NCBI GenBank assembly: GCA_950097015.1
Contig: CATNEN010000007.1
Location: forward strand, 8,991,001-9,055,000
Direction: 5' to 3'
Origin: Macrostomum hystrix
Taxonomy: Eukaryota > Platyhelminthes > Macrostomidae
Length of the DNA: 64,000 nt
Numbering within the stretch: position 1 is the stretch's first letter; each line of letters begins with the position of its first letter. The notes under the pieces were generated by a model. It was given only the letters and a program-made list of their open reading frames with translations, did not search any database and was not told the DNA's origin. The position numbers and the translations under genes were made by a program. Below are positions 23,834 to 33,302 of this stretch, in pieces.

Positions 23834-26800
23834 TATCTGCTGTTTCAAGGCGGGCGCCGGCCCACCTTGTGGCCCAGCTGACGAAGCGCGCCCTGAAGAA
23901 GGCAGTCGGCCTGTCCCGCAGTGCCTGCCTGACGCTGCTGCACGTCTGCCGCCAGCTGTACAGTACGCCCGACGGCCTCCACAGCCTGCGCCCATTCCGC
24001 CTGCATGAACTGGCCGCGCAGGCCTGGCGTGAGGCCAAGGCCGATGTGGCCGCCGCTGCCGCAGATGGCGGTGGGCCGCCTAACCTCACCTACTGGGAGG
24101 AGAACCTGCGGGACAGCCTGCTGAGCCTGGCCTCGACGCCTCGCGGAGTTCTCCTGCTGCATCAGACCGGCGCCATGGCCGACTGCGCAGCCAGGATGTG
24201 CGCCAGGTACGTCAGGAAGCAGCAGGTGGGCAAGTGCCAGCGCTTTGGCTACGGCCACATGCTGGCCCAGCTGGTCGGCACCGCGCGCGGCTTTCGGCAC
24301 GCCACAGACGCCGGAGGCTTTGTGCCAGCCCTGCTGCAGACCGTCTGGGCCGCCATCGAGTGCGGCACCGACGACCGGCTGGCCGCAGCGCCCCGGCCCT
24401 GGCCAATTGAAGCCGTGGATCCGCCGGCGCTCAAGGTGAGCCAACTAGATTGACACGTGCTGAAGAATTTATTGACAGGTTCAATAAATAGATTGGCAGG
24501 TCCAATTAAGAGATTGACAGGTCCAATAAAGAGATTGACAGGTCCAATTAAGAGATTGACAGGTCCAATAAAGATATTGACAGGTCCAATAAAGATATTG
24601 ACAGGTCCAATAAAGATATTGACAGGTCCAATAAAGAGATTGACAGGTCCAATAAAGAGATTGACAGGTCCAATTAAGAGATTGACAGGTCCAATAAAGA
24701 GATTGACAGGTTCAATAAATAGATTGACAGGTTCAATAAATAGATTGACAGGTCCAATAAACAGATTTACAGGTTCAATAAATAGATTGACAGGTCCAAT
24801 AAAGATATTGACGGGTGCAATAAAGATATTGACGGGTCCGGTGAATAGATTTACAGGTCCAGTGAATATTTTGACAGGTCCAGTGAATAGATTGAGAGGT
24901 ATGGAACATTAGATTGACAAGTGCCAGGTGTGTAATCGAGTTTCCTTTCTCTCCTCTCGCAACTCACGCCAGCCTCTGACAGGCCTATGCCGGCTGCTGT
25001 CCGCCTTCCCGGCCGTGTGCGAGTGCTTCGCAGACCGACCGCTGCCCAGCCGGGCCACCTATTCGCTGCGGGAGGTGCCCGCCGACCTGCCGGTAAGCGA
25101 CTGGGGAGGCGGTCTCTGACTTCTTCCAGCCTCTGTTGTCACCTTTGCTTGCAGGGAGGAATTTTGGGACTTTCACTCGCATTTCACTCTGCCCAGGCCC
25201 TGTTCGACCGGCTGGTGCTGCTGGACCGTCCGGCCAAGCTGTCCTCGCTGTTCCACCCGGAGCAGTCGGCCGTGTTCGGCCTCCGCCTGCTCAGCTGCAT
25301 CGCCGGCTGCCTGGACTCGCTGCTGCTGCTGCAGTCGCAGTACGACTTCTGCTCAGCCCTGCTGGCAGCGCAGTTCCTCGACTGTCCAGGCTCGACTGCC
25401 GACGCGACAGCCGTCGTTGGTGGCGAAGGCGGCGCCGATCGTGACGACGACGAAAATTCTTCGCGGCGCCTGGTGATCGACGCGGTCACCATCGAGCGCA
25501 ACTACGTGCTGGTGAAGGCCGGCATGCTTGGCGGCCCCAGCGAGAGGCGCCTGCCGGCCAGGGAGCTCGACGAGGTGGGCTGGGGTGGCTGGGTGGCTGG
25601 GGTGGCTGGGGTAGCTGGCTGGTGTGGCTGGCTGGGGTGGCTGACTGGGGTGGCTGGCTGGGGTGGCTGGCTGGGGTGGCTGGCTGGGGTGGCTGGCTGG
25701 TGTGGCTGGCTGGTGTGGCTGGCTGGTGTGGCTGGCTGGGGTGGCTGACTGGGTTAGCTGGCTGGAGTGGCTGGCTGGCTTGGGTATGGTAGAGGCTGGG
25801 AATGGCCGCTGTTAAAACCCACAGACGACCGATGCGCTGGGCGAAAGCGAGTCAGAGGGGGCTGGGCTGGTGGCTTGAAGTCCTTGCTCTACTCTCGAGT
25901 ACCGCATATCCGCACATAACTTTCGGAGCGAGGAGGTAGAGTGGGAGAGAGAGTGGAAAGGAGAGGGAGTCAGAGCAGCGGTCAGTTCTCAGTCGATCGT
26001 GTTCATTCCAGGACTCCGAGTACCACTACGAAATCTGTCGCCGACTGCCGCCGCCGGCCTCCTATTTTGTGCGCGGCCGGGAAGGCCTACGCGGTGGCAA
26101 GCCGGGTGAGTGGCTGCCCCATCCCGCTGAAGCTGTTAGCATAGTTAGTGGTAGTTAGTATTGCTTTTGAACTGCTCTCACTTGAGCACAGTGCTGACAG
26201 GCAGTCACTTTCATGTTTGACATTAAGTCGCCTCTGTCAATGAATCCGATCGTATTTCAGAGGCCTGGCTAAATGGTACGCATTCATTACCATGGAAATG
26301 CTTCCAGCTTGTTCTGTGATGTCTTGGCCAGATTCACTGCAGGCGTTTGCGTATATTGACACCGCCCAGCACAGGGGTTGCGTTTGGGGAGAGGCATTAG
26401 CGGCTGATTACCAGCTTTGGGCTTGAATCTTCAGGCTGGCTGCAGTTATATTGCATTCATTTTTAGCTGTCTTCTTTTCCACTCAAAATTTCAGAATTTT
26501 GCAAGCATGCCGTTCAGGCCAAATTGTTTCGCTTCACTCAATATTTATTTACTGCGCTCCACGCTACTTGCAGTGGCAGTATGAGAGTGTTTTTCTTGTT
26601 GAGAAGCTTTGAATTTGTTTGCAGACGCGGTGCTGCGCTTCGCGGAGTCCAGCCCGGAGACGGGACTGGCCTGGCTGGGCCAAGGCCGCGGGCTGCTGCT
26701 GCAGGAGCTTGGCGCCGGCGGCCACATGTCCGTTCAGGGTGAGGCAGCTGTGCTGTGATAATTGCTGAGATTCCACCTGACTAAGCCAATAGACCCCTGT

Positions 26801-28457
26801 CTCACCTGTTCAGGCCTGGCCAAACTGATCGAGAAGGCGGCCCACCTGCAGTGCCAGTCGCAGAAGCAGCAGAAGAAGGGCTTCCTGCCACCTGAGTCGG
26901 GCCTCGGCACTGATGACGCTGCGGCTGCGCCGGGGAACGCGAAAATGGAGGAGCTGGGCATTCAGCTGATGATCGAGTGGGTCTGCGGTCGGGCGTAGTG
27001 AGGGAGGCAGTAGATGGGAGACAGTGGGGCAGTGAGGGAGACTGAGATGGGAGACAGTGGGGCAGTGAGGGAGACTGAGATGGGAGACAGTGGGGCAGTG
27101 AGGGAGACTGAGATGGGAGACAGTGGGGCAGTGAGGGAGACTGAGATGGGAGACAGTGGGGCAGTGAGGGAGACTGAGATGGGAGACAGTGGGGCAGTGA
27201 GGGAGACAGAGATGGGAGACAGGGGGGCAGTGAGGGAGACAGAGATGGGAGACAGTGGGGCAGTGAGGGAGACAGAGATGGGAGACAGTGGGGCAGTGAG
27301 GGAGGCAGTAGATGGGAGACAGTGGGGCAGTGAGGGAGACAGAGATGGGAGACAGTGGGGCAGTGAGGGAGACAGAGATGGGAGACAGTGGGGCAGTGAG
27401 GGAGACAGAGATGGGAGACAGTTGGGCAGTGAGGGAGACAGAGATGGGAGACAGTTGGGCAGTGAGGGAGACAGAGATGGGAGACAGTGGGGCAGGGCTT
27501 CAGCAGCTGTCTCACATGGCTCCCGCAGGTACGGCATGAACCTTCGGCTGCTGAGCGCTGAGGACAACCCCGCTGGCCGGCTGCGGCAGCTGCTGCGCTC
27601 GGTGCGCGGCCTCCTGGCGAAGGAGCAGCGGCGGCCACGAAATGAACTGGGACTTAGTAAGGCTTGGTCATGGGCCTTGGTCATGGAATTCAATTCCGGT
27701 TGCTAATGACTCTATTAGCAACCGGAGCCTAATTAGCAATCGGCAACCCCCGAACTCCCGCAGAGTCGCTTGATGGCGTCTACCGCGGCTTCGACTGGTT
27801 CGCGGCAAGTATTTTCCTGCTGTTTGGTGGCTCCCAGGAGCGAGCCTTGGCCTGCCTACAGAACCTGGCGGTGGTGCAAGCCTCCGCTTACCTTTGGCCC
27901 CACCGGATGCACAACTCAGTGAGCTCCTTTAGTCCCACTGGATCCCCAGGCTGAGCTGCCCTCCTCCCAGATCCTAACTCAATCGCAATCTACACTCCAA
28001 TCCTGGAATCCAGTTGCACCTGCCCGAGGCCATCCGTGACACCGGCGCCAGTCCGGTTCTGTACAAAACCTGCCACCTGGTGGAGCAGCTGCTGGCTCGC
28101 GAGCAGCCGCAGGTGGCGGCTGCCTTCCGCCTGTCGGGCATTTGCCCGGCGACTGTTCTGCACGCGTGGCTGCGCCAGGGCTTCCTGTGTGCTCTGGACT
28201 GGTCAGCGGTCGTACAGTACACCGCCCTGCTGCTGCTCTGTGGCCCTGACTATCAGGTGTACTTCTGCCTCAGCCTGCTGCGCCACCTTGCGCCTGGCAT
28301 CCTGGAGCGTCACCAGCGCGGCGATCTGCTGCTGCACCTGCGCGAGGCTCCCCTGGCCGGCTTCGGCCCGGCCGCCTGTTCCGCGCAGCTGCAGGAGCTG
28401 GAGGCCCGCTACCGCAGCTTCCTGCTGCCCGAGATGATGGACCTTAGCCAGCTGTGA
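18546..28457 (+). CDS. TBC1D32: TBC1D32 / broad-minded (BROMI) homologue
   Basis: Catalytically atypical TBC-family protein that works with CCRK/CDK20 in cilium assembly and Hedgehog signalling. Sixteen exons: 18546-18703, 19291-19446, 21311-21875, 21946-22007, 22128-22612, 22678-22758, 23237-23519, 23850-24435, 24973-25092, 25155-25574, 26012-26105, 26625-26738, 26814-26976, 27529-27656, 27764-27918, 28014-28457. They total 4014 nt, 1337 aa, and all junction phases match; human BROMI is about 1257 aa. The N-terminus gives ILQHLEENDENFHK|YELVKALRQ across junction 1, the signature of vertebrate BROMI. Later conserved stretches include SEYHYEICRRL, IQLMIEYGMNL, GFDWFAASIFLL and the C-terminal TBC-like region LDWSAVVQYTALLLLCGPDY. 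No Arg/Gln finger motif of active RabGAPs is apparent, as is usual for this family. A polyglutamine run (about 9 Q) begins exon 5. The start at 18546 is chosen by alignment; the frame stays open upstream to 18417. Most introns carry tandem repeats. Confidence 0.93.
18723..19230. repeat. 30-bp minisatellite, TBC1D32 intron 1
   Basis: About 17 copies of a 30-bp unit with CCTTCAGTACATCGTCCAGC, highly homogeneous in the middle with variant ends (CATTCAGTA first and last). The array starts about 20 bp after the exon-1 donor. It is open in three frames because the unit is a multiple of three. Confidence 0.97.
19491..21289. repeat. 1.8-kb 33-bp minisatellite, TBC1D32 intron 2
   Basis: About 54 copies of a 33-bp unit containing ACGGGGACAGCTGGCTCTCT followed by CACATGAAGTGTA. 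Variation is almost limited to two types: CCCTCT replacing CTCTCT, and an extra G (GGGGG) making 34-bp units. The array fills essentially the whole intron and ends 20 bp before the exon-3 acceptor. Confidence 0.98.
22017..22066. repeat. (TTTG)n microsatellite, TBC1D32 intron 4
   Basis: Around twelve tandem GTTT units start directly after the donor of exon 4, in a 120-bp intron. Confidence 0.95.
22870..23215. repeat. 18-bp minisatellite, TBC1D32 intron 6
   Basis: About 19 copies of 18-bp units that alternate among ATGAGCATATCTAGAATT, ATGAGCAGATCTAGGATT and ATGAGCAGATCTAGGACT. The three variants recur in a regular order, giving longer periods of 54-90 bp. Confidence 0.95.
23613..23832 (+). mobile_element. 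tRNA-derived SINE (second family), TBC1D32 intron 7
   Basis: The head AGCGGCAGAGCGGTTAACGC resembles a tRNA box A and AAGGTCCCTGAGCTCG overlaps a box B-like site. The body contains GTGTGCGATTGCCTGCAGCC, and the element ends in a (TTA)n tail of about 45 bp. The same order of phrases is found in reverse at 54.2-54.54 kb. The tail runs directly into the acceptor region of exon 8 (23850). Confidence 0.7.
24470..24905. repeat. 21-bp minisatellite, TBC1D32 intron 8
   Basis: About 20 copies of a 21-bp unit of the form GATTGACAGGTCCAATAAAG, with variants TTCAATAAAT and CCAGTGAATA becoming more diverged toward the right end. Confidence 0.95.
25575..25785. repeat. GGCTGG-rich minisatellite, TBC1D32 intron 10
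   Basis: Interleaved 12-17 bp units of GGGGTGGCTGGCT and TGTGGCTGGCT start at the donor of exon 10 itself (GAG|GTGGGCTGGGG), so the 5' splice site lies within repeat-like sequence. Confidence 0.9.
27000..27495. repeat. 33-bp minisatellite, TBC1D32 intron 13
   Basis: About 15 copies of a 33-bp unit containing GGGAGACAGTGGGGCAGTGA and GGGAGACWGAGAT. ACTGAGAT units lead and ACAGAGAT units follow, with shorter AGGCAGTAGAT units interspersed. It ends just before the exon-14 acceptor at 27528. Confidence 0.96.
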
Positions 28458-28572
28458 AAAAATCCATTGCAAAAATTGCGCTAACTCTTGAGAATCGGGA
28501 CTTTGTGTGCGCACCAGCCTTATCTTATAGTTGTAGGTTCCCTGCGTCACAGGCGTGTACTACTCGTATATA

Positions 28573-29440
28573 CACTCAGCAACATTAAAAACCGCCGCCC
28601 TAGAGCGAGCGGAACGGTTGATCTCAACTCACTGCCGCAAATTACGTAATGTGCACCTGACTGCAAGGAGAGCTACCGTGGGAGAGTGGGGGTGGGTAAA
28701 GGGTTATCGCGAAGTTCAAAATGGATAATTTAGTACACTCAGTCAAAATGCAGCTAACGAGTAACCAGTATTACTCGTTATCTCCAAAATGGTCCGCCAC
28801 ATGACCGATGGTGAACGATGGCGAGCCATAGGCATGCTTGAGGCCGGAATGTCCATCCGAGCAGTAGCCCGTCAATTCGGCAGATCACGTTCGACGATTC
28901 GCAGCCTTCTGCAGAAGTCCAGAGACACTGGCAGTGTCGCGCACGCAAGTCGTGGAGTCCAGCGCCGTCATCTGCGCAGCACAGCAAGGCTGATCGGCGA
29001 CTGCTGCGAATTGTGAGGGGAAACCCCACCTTACCTGCCACATTGCTTCGACTCATCTGGGGTGAAAGAAGCAGGCGCGGGAACATCTTGAGCGCCCAAA
29101 CAATTCGACGGAGAACTTGGGCGGCTGGGCGCTACCGGAAGATGCGCAAGCGACCCCGACTGACGCCTGCTCACTGCCCACACGAGAGCTGTGGGAGATG
29201 AAGCGAATTCACTGGAGGCAGCAGTTATTTAATAACACACCCGAATTTCCATGCTACTGTCAGGTAGTTTGACTCTCTTTCGTTTCTCTGGTTACGGAGT
29301 CGGGTGGGTGAGCAGAATGCATTGCGTCATTCGCGGTTTTTCACCTCTCTCTCAGGTGCACATTGCGTCATTTGTGGTAGTGAGTTGAGATGAATCGTTT
29401 CCCTCGCTCTAGGGTGGCGGTTTTTAATGTTGCTGAGTGT
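28573..29440 (+). mobile_element. Tc1-like element, internally deleted
   Basis: An 868-bp element has terminal inverted repeats beginning CACTCAGCAACATTAAAAAC and a TA on each side, the Tc1/mariner target duplication. Inside, from 28789, is the N-terminus of a transposase with a helix-turn-helix: GMSIRAVARQFGRSRSTIRS. The frame then shifts and continues as RRLLRIVRGNPTLPATLLR and ends near a IHWRQQ-like remnant. The catalytic DDE region is missing, so the copy is dead or could only move in trans. It lies about 115 bp beyond the TBC1D32 stop codon. Confidence 0.88.
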
Positions 29441-29442
29441 AT

Positions 29443-30175
29443 ATAACTGTACATTTCTCCTCACCTGATTCCCAGAGCAAATATATATTTTTCCGAATTC
29501 ATTTTTTATGCAACTGAAAACATTCCTTTGTTAACTCTGTCTTTAGAATGCAATGCAGCAGCTGTTCTGATACCCGCACTTTTTACTTAAACCAACTACG
29601 TCGAGTTTTATTGCTTCCCGTTTTGATGCTGAAGTCGTTTTAAAACCGTTCGAGTTACCGTGCGAAGTTCAACTGCGAATATAGCAGTGGAAACGATCAT
29701 GTTAAAATGGGATAAAATATAATTTAAGCGATTGTAAGAATAACTCAGGCATTAGAATTAAAAAATTGTTCTATTTATTTAGTAACCTGTTTAGATACCA
29801 CGGAATAAGAGATAAATCGTTTCCCTCGCTCTAGGGTGGCGGTTTTTAATGTTGCTGAGTGTAGTTGACGGGAACTTAGTAAGACCGAGTTGAGCGAGTT
29901 AAGCATTTCTTTTGTGGCCATTTTATCTGTCCTTCAAAATAATATGATACTTTCGCCGCCTCACCGCAAGGTGAAATGCGGCTTGCAAAATAATGCAAGA
30001 GCAAATTGCACACTGATTAAAAATTTCGACAATCGTCACTTTTGGGTTTTGATTAAAGCACCTTGAGAAATTTCGAAATTTCGAAATAGACAGATAAGGA
30101 CAATGTAAGGCCATAGTACTACTAAGTACAAATTACTACTATTACTACTAAGTAATACGGCATTATGGCATTATG
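29443..30175. other. AT-rich spacer
   Basis: Apart from the solo terminal repeat at 29812-29861, no exon, RNA gene or array was recognised here. Confidence 0.5.
29812..29861 (+). mobile_element. solo Tc1-like terminal repeat
   Basis: About 50 bp nearly identical to the right end of the element at 28573-29440 (AATCGTTTCCCTCGCTCTAG through GTTGCTGAGTGTA), with no matching left end nearby. It is either the end of a decayed second copy or a local duplication. Confidence 0.8.
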
Positions 30176-30178
30176 GCG

Positions 30179-30213
30179 TATAAAAGCCTTCTCTTCGCTG
30201 CATCCCCTCAGTT
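30179..30213 (+). promoter_or_regulatory. putative core promoter (TATA + initiator)
   Basis: TATAAAAG at 30180-30187 is followed 30 bases on by TCAGTT (about 30209), the usual TATA-to-initiator spacing. It would start a transcript just upstream of the ATG at 30247. The same TCAG could instead be a splice acceptor after a pyrimidine tract. Confidence 0.4.
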
Positions 30214-30246
30214 ACCAAAGGGCGAGTGGCGAGAGGTGCTCGTTGA

Positions 30247-33200
30247 ATGCAGCGACGACCAGCTCGCCTATCACTCAAGGTACCTGTAGTTGAGGGGGCG
30301 GCAGTTCCGCTGAACATCATAGTAGCGGCTCAGGTCGAACACGCCCGATTCTTATCCCCAGAATCTCACGATTCTTACCCCCAAGAATCTCACGATTCTT
30401 ACCCCCCAGAATCTCACGATTCTTACCCCCAAGAATCTCACGATTCTTACCCCCAGAATCTCCCGATTCTTATCCCCAGAATCTCACGATTCTTACCCCC
30501 AGAATCTCCCGATTCTTATCCCCAGAATCTCAGGATTCTTACCCCATAAATCTCAGGATTCTTACCCCCTAAATCTCACGATTCTTACCCCCAAGAATCT
30601 CACGATTCTTACCCCCCAGAATCTCACGATTCTTACCCCCAAGAATCTCACGATTCTTACCCCCAGAATCTCCCGATTCTTATCCCCAGAATCTCACGAT
30701 TCTTACCCCCAGAATCTCCCGATTCTTATCCCCAGAATCTCAGGATTCTTACCCCATAAATCTCAGGATTCTTACCCCATAAATCTCAGGATTCTTACCC
30801 CCTAAATCTCACGATTCTTACCCCCAGAATCTCAGGATTCTTACCCCCAGAATCTCCCGATTCTTATCCCCAGAATCTCACGATTCTTACCCCATACATC
30901 TCAGGATTCTTACCCCATAAATCTCAGGATTCTTAGCCCCTAAATCTCACGATTCTTAGCCCCAGAATCTCAGGATTCTTATCCCCAGAATCTCAGGATT
31001 CTTATCTCCAGAATCTCAGGATTCTTACCCCCAGAATCTCCCGATTCTTATCCCCAGAATCTCAGGATTCTTATCCCCAGAATCTCAGGATTCTTACCCC
31101 CAGAATCTCCCGATTCTTACCCCCAGAATCTCACGATTCTTACCCCCAGAATCTCAGGATTCTTACCCCCAGAATCTCCCGATTCTTATCCCCAGAATCT
31201 CATGATTCTTACCCCCAGAATCTCAGGATTCTTACCCCCAGAATCTCAGGATTCTTATCCCCAGAATCTCAGGATTCTTACCCCCAGAATCTCCCGATTC
31301 TTATCCCCAGAATCTCAGGATTCTTATCCCCAGAATCTCAGGATTCTTACCCCCAGAATCTCCCGATTCTTATCCCCAGAATCTCACGATTCTTACCCCC
31401 AGAATCTCCCGATTCTTACCCCCAGAATCTCACGATTCTTACCCCCAAGAATCTCATGATTCTTACCCCCCAGAATCTCACCCCCCAGATTCTTAGCCCC
31501 ATATCGCTGGGGTAGCAACACTGATCGCGACCCAAATGCGCATAAATCGATACCGGCATAGAATACAAAAAATATCATTCGAAAATTATATATTGCTTTG
31601 TCCGTAGAGTTATTAAATAACAAACTTGCACCGTTTACAACGATACCCCGCCAATTCTTGCCATCTCTTAGAATTCGCATAGGAAGTTCATTTCCAAACT
31701 CCCAAAGCTGCAGGATCGATCATAAGTTGCCCCAGAAGTAGGCGCACAGCCATTGGCAGCTTCTTCTCCTTGTCATTGGAGTCACTTTTGGCCAAAAACT
31801 TCCTACAAAGCTAAACTGAAATAATAGAATTCAAAAGACTAAACATTTTTTACAATTAAAGCAAGCATCTTATTTGTTGAAATATATTGAATTATTCAAC
31901 TTTTTTCTTTATCAGTGAACTCGATTGGCTCAACTAAACCAAACTCAGTTAAAAGAATCACTTATAGTTTAGAATTAATTAACAAATGTTCTAATGATAT
32001 CGATCATGTCTTGCAAATTTAATTGATGCGGATGCAATTCAAAGGATTGCACTAATTATTGGTATTATTTTACTAAAAATAGTTGAAAAAGACTTAAATA
32101 ATCTTGAGCGAAGTTTAAAACTATTTCCTTGAAGTGCTCACACAGTTGCTTAGACTTTTCATTTGTAATTAATAAGAAGTTCTTAATTTATGAACTAATA
32201 ATAACATTTAAGATAAAAAAATAAACTCCTGCTAGATTTTCTCTGGCATTATGTTTTAATGATTGAATACTAGTTGCGAGATGGGTGAGCCAGTAAGGAT
32301 ACTTACGTATGCGAGAACATCTATGATAAGATTGGGTAGCAACTGCACACACTGAAAACTACGTTTTTCGAATTGTAAATGCCAGCGTTTGAGAATAAAG
32401 TGTTGTAAAGGGATGCGGTTTTCGCTAAAATGTGTAAATGATCTGGGGCTATCGGTCCAGGCATGCATGGTTGTCACGGACGCGTTTTTTGGTTGCCATG
32501 GCAACGGAAAAGTGCGTTTTTTCGAGTTGCTCGAAAATTGTGTTCTTAAAAAATAAGGATTGAGTACATGGTGCTGCCTAACAATCTATATGAGCTTAAG
32601 CGGGCATTTATAAGCTACAATTATATGATAATGATTTTTAGTGCATTTGCTCTTTTGTACATGAAAAGGTGAAAAAAGTGTTTTTTGAGGTGCAAAAAGT
32701 GCATTTTTTCAAACGTTTGATAAGAAGCAGCTCAGCGCGGCCTTTGAGCTGCTGAACTGTTTGCGGGACATCTGCGGGACTAACGAAATGCACAAGCATT
32801 TTATCAGGTATGCACCTTTAGTATAAAAGTACACGTGTACTTTAAAAGTGCATTTTGTATAGGTGCACTTTGAGGCCCTACTATAAGTAAGGAAGCAATG
32901 CATTTTCTGCTTGGTTTTGCATGTTTTTAGAATCAACTGGATGTCCTCTAAATTTCTGCGTTGGTTTCAGTTTTTTTAAGTGCACTGCTTTAAATATGTC
33001 ATGCTTTAATGTTTTGATCATTTTTGGTCATTGTTTGACTCGTAAAAGGAGCCCTAACAATTGTGCGTTTTACGGTGCTGCTTAGCCGCCTGTTTGTCAT
33101 TTTTGCCAGCATATTCATTAACGATTCCGTAAATTACCAAGTTTTCATGACATGCTGGTGGTGAGCTAGGCTGCTAAAACAGCTTCCATTTTTACCTGTT

Positions 33201-33248
33201 GCTCGGCAAAATTTTGAAGGTTTTGTCGCACAACTTTTGACCAACGCA

Positions 33249-33302
<54 letters not shown>

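Noticed and set aside
26802-27693. Ser/Pro/His-rich repeat proteins on the minus strand
   Set aside because: They are antisense to TBC1D32 exons 13-14 and the 33-bp array of intron 13.
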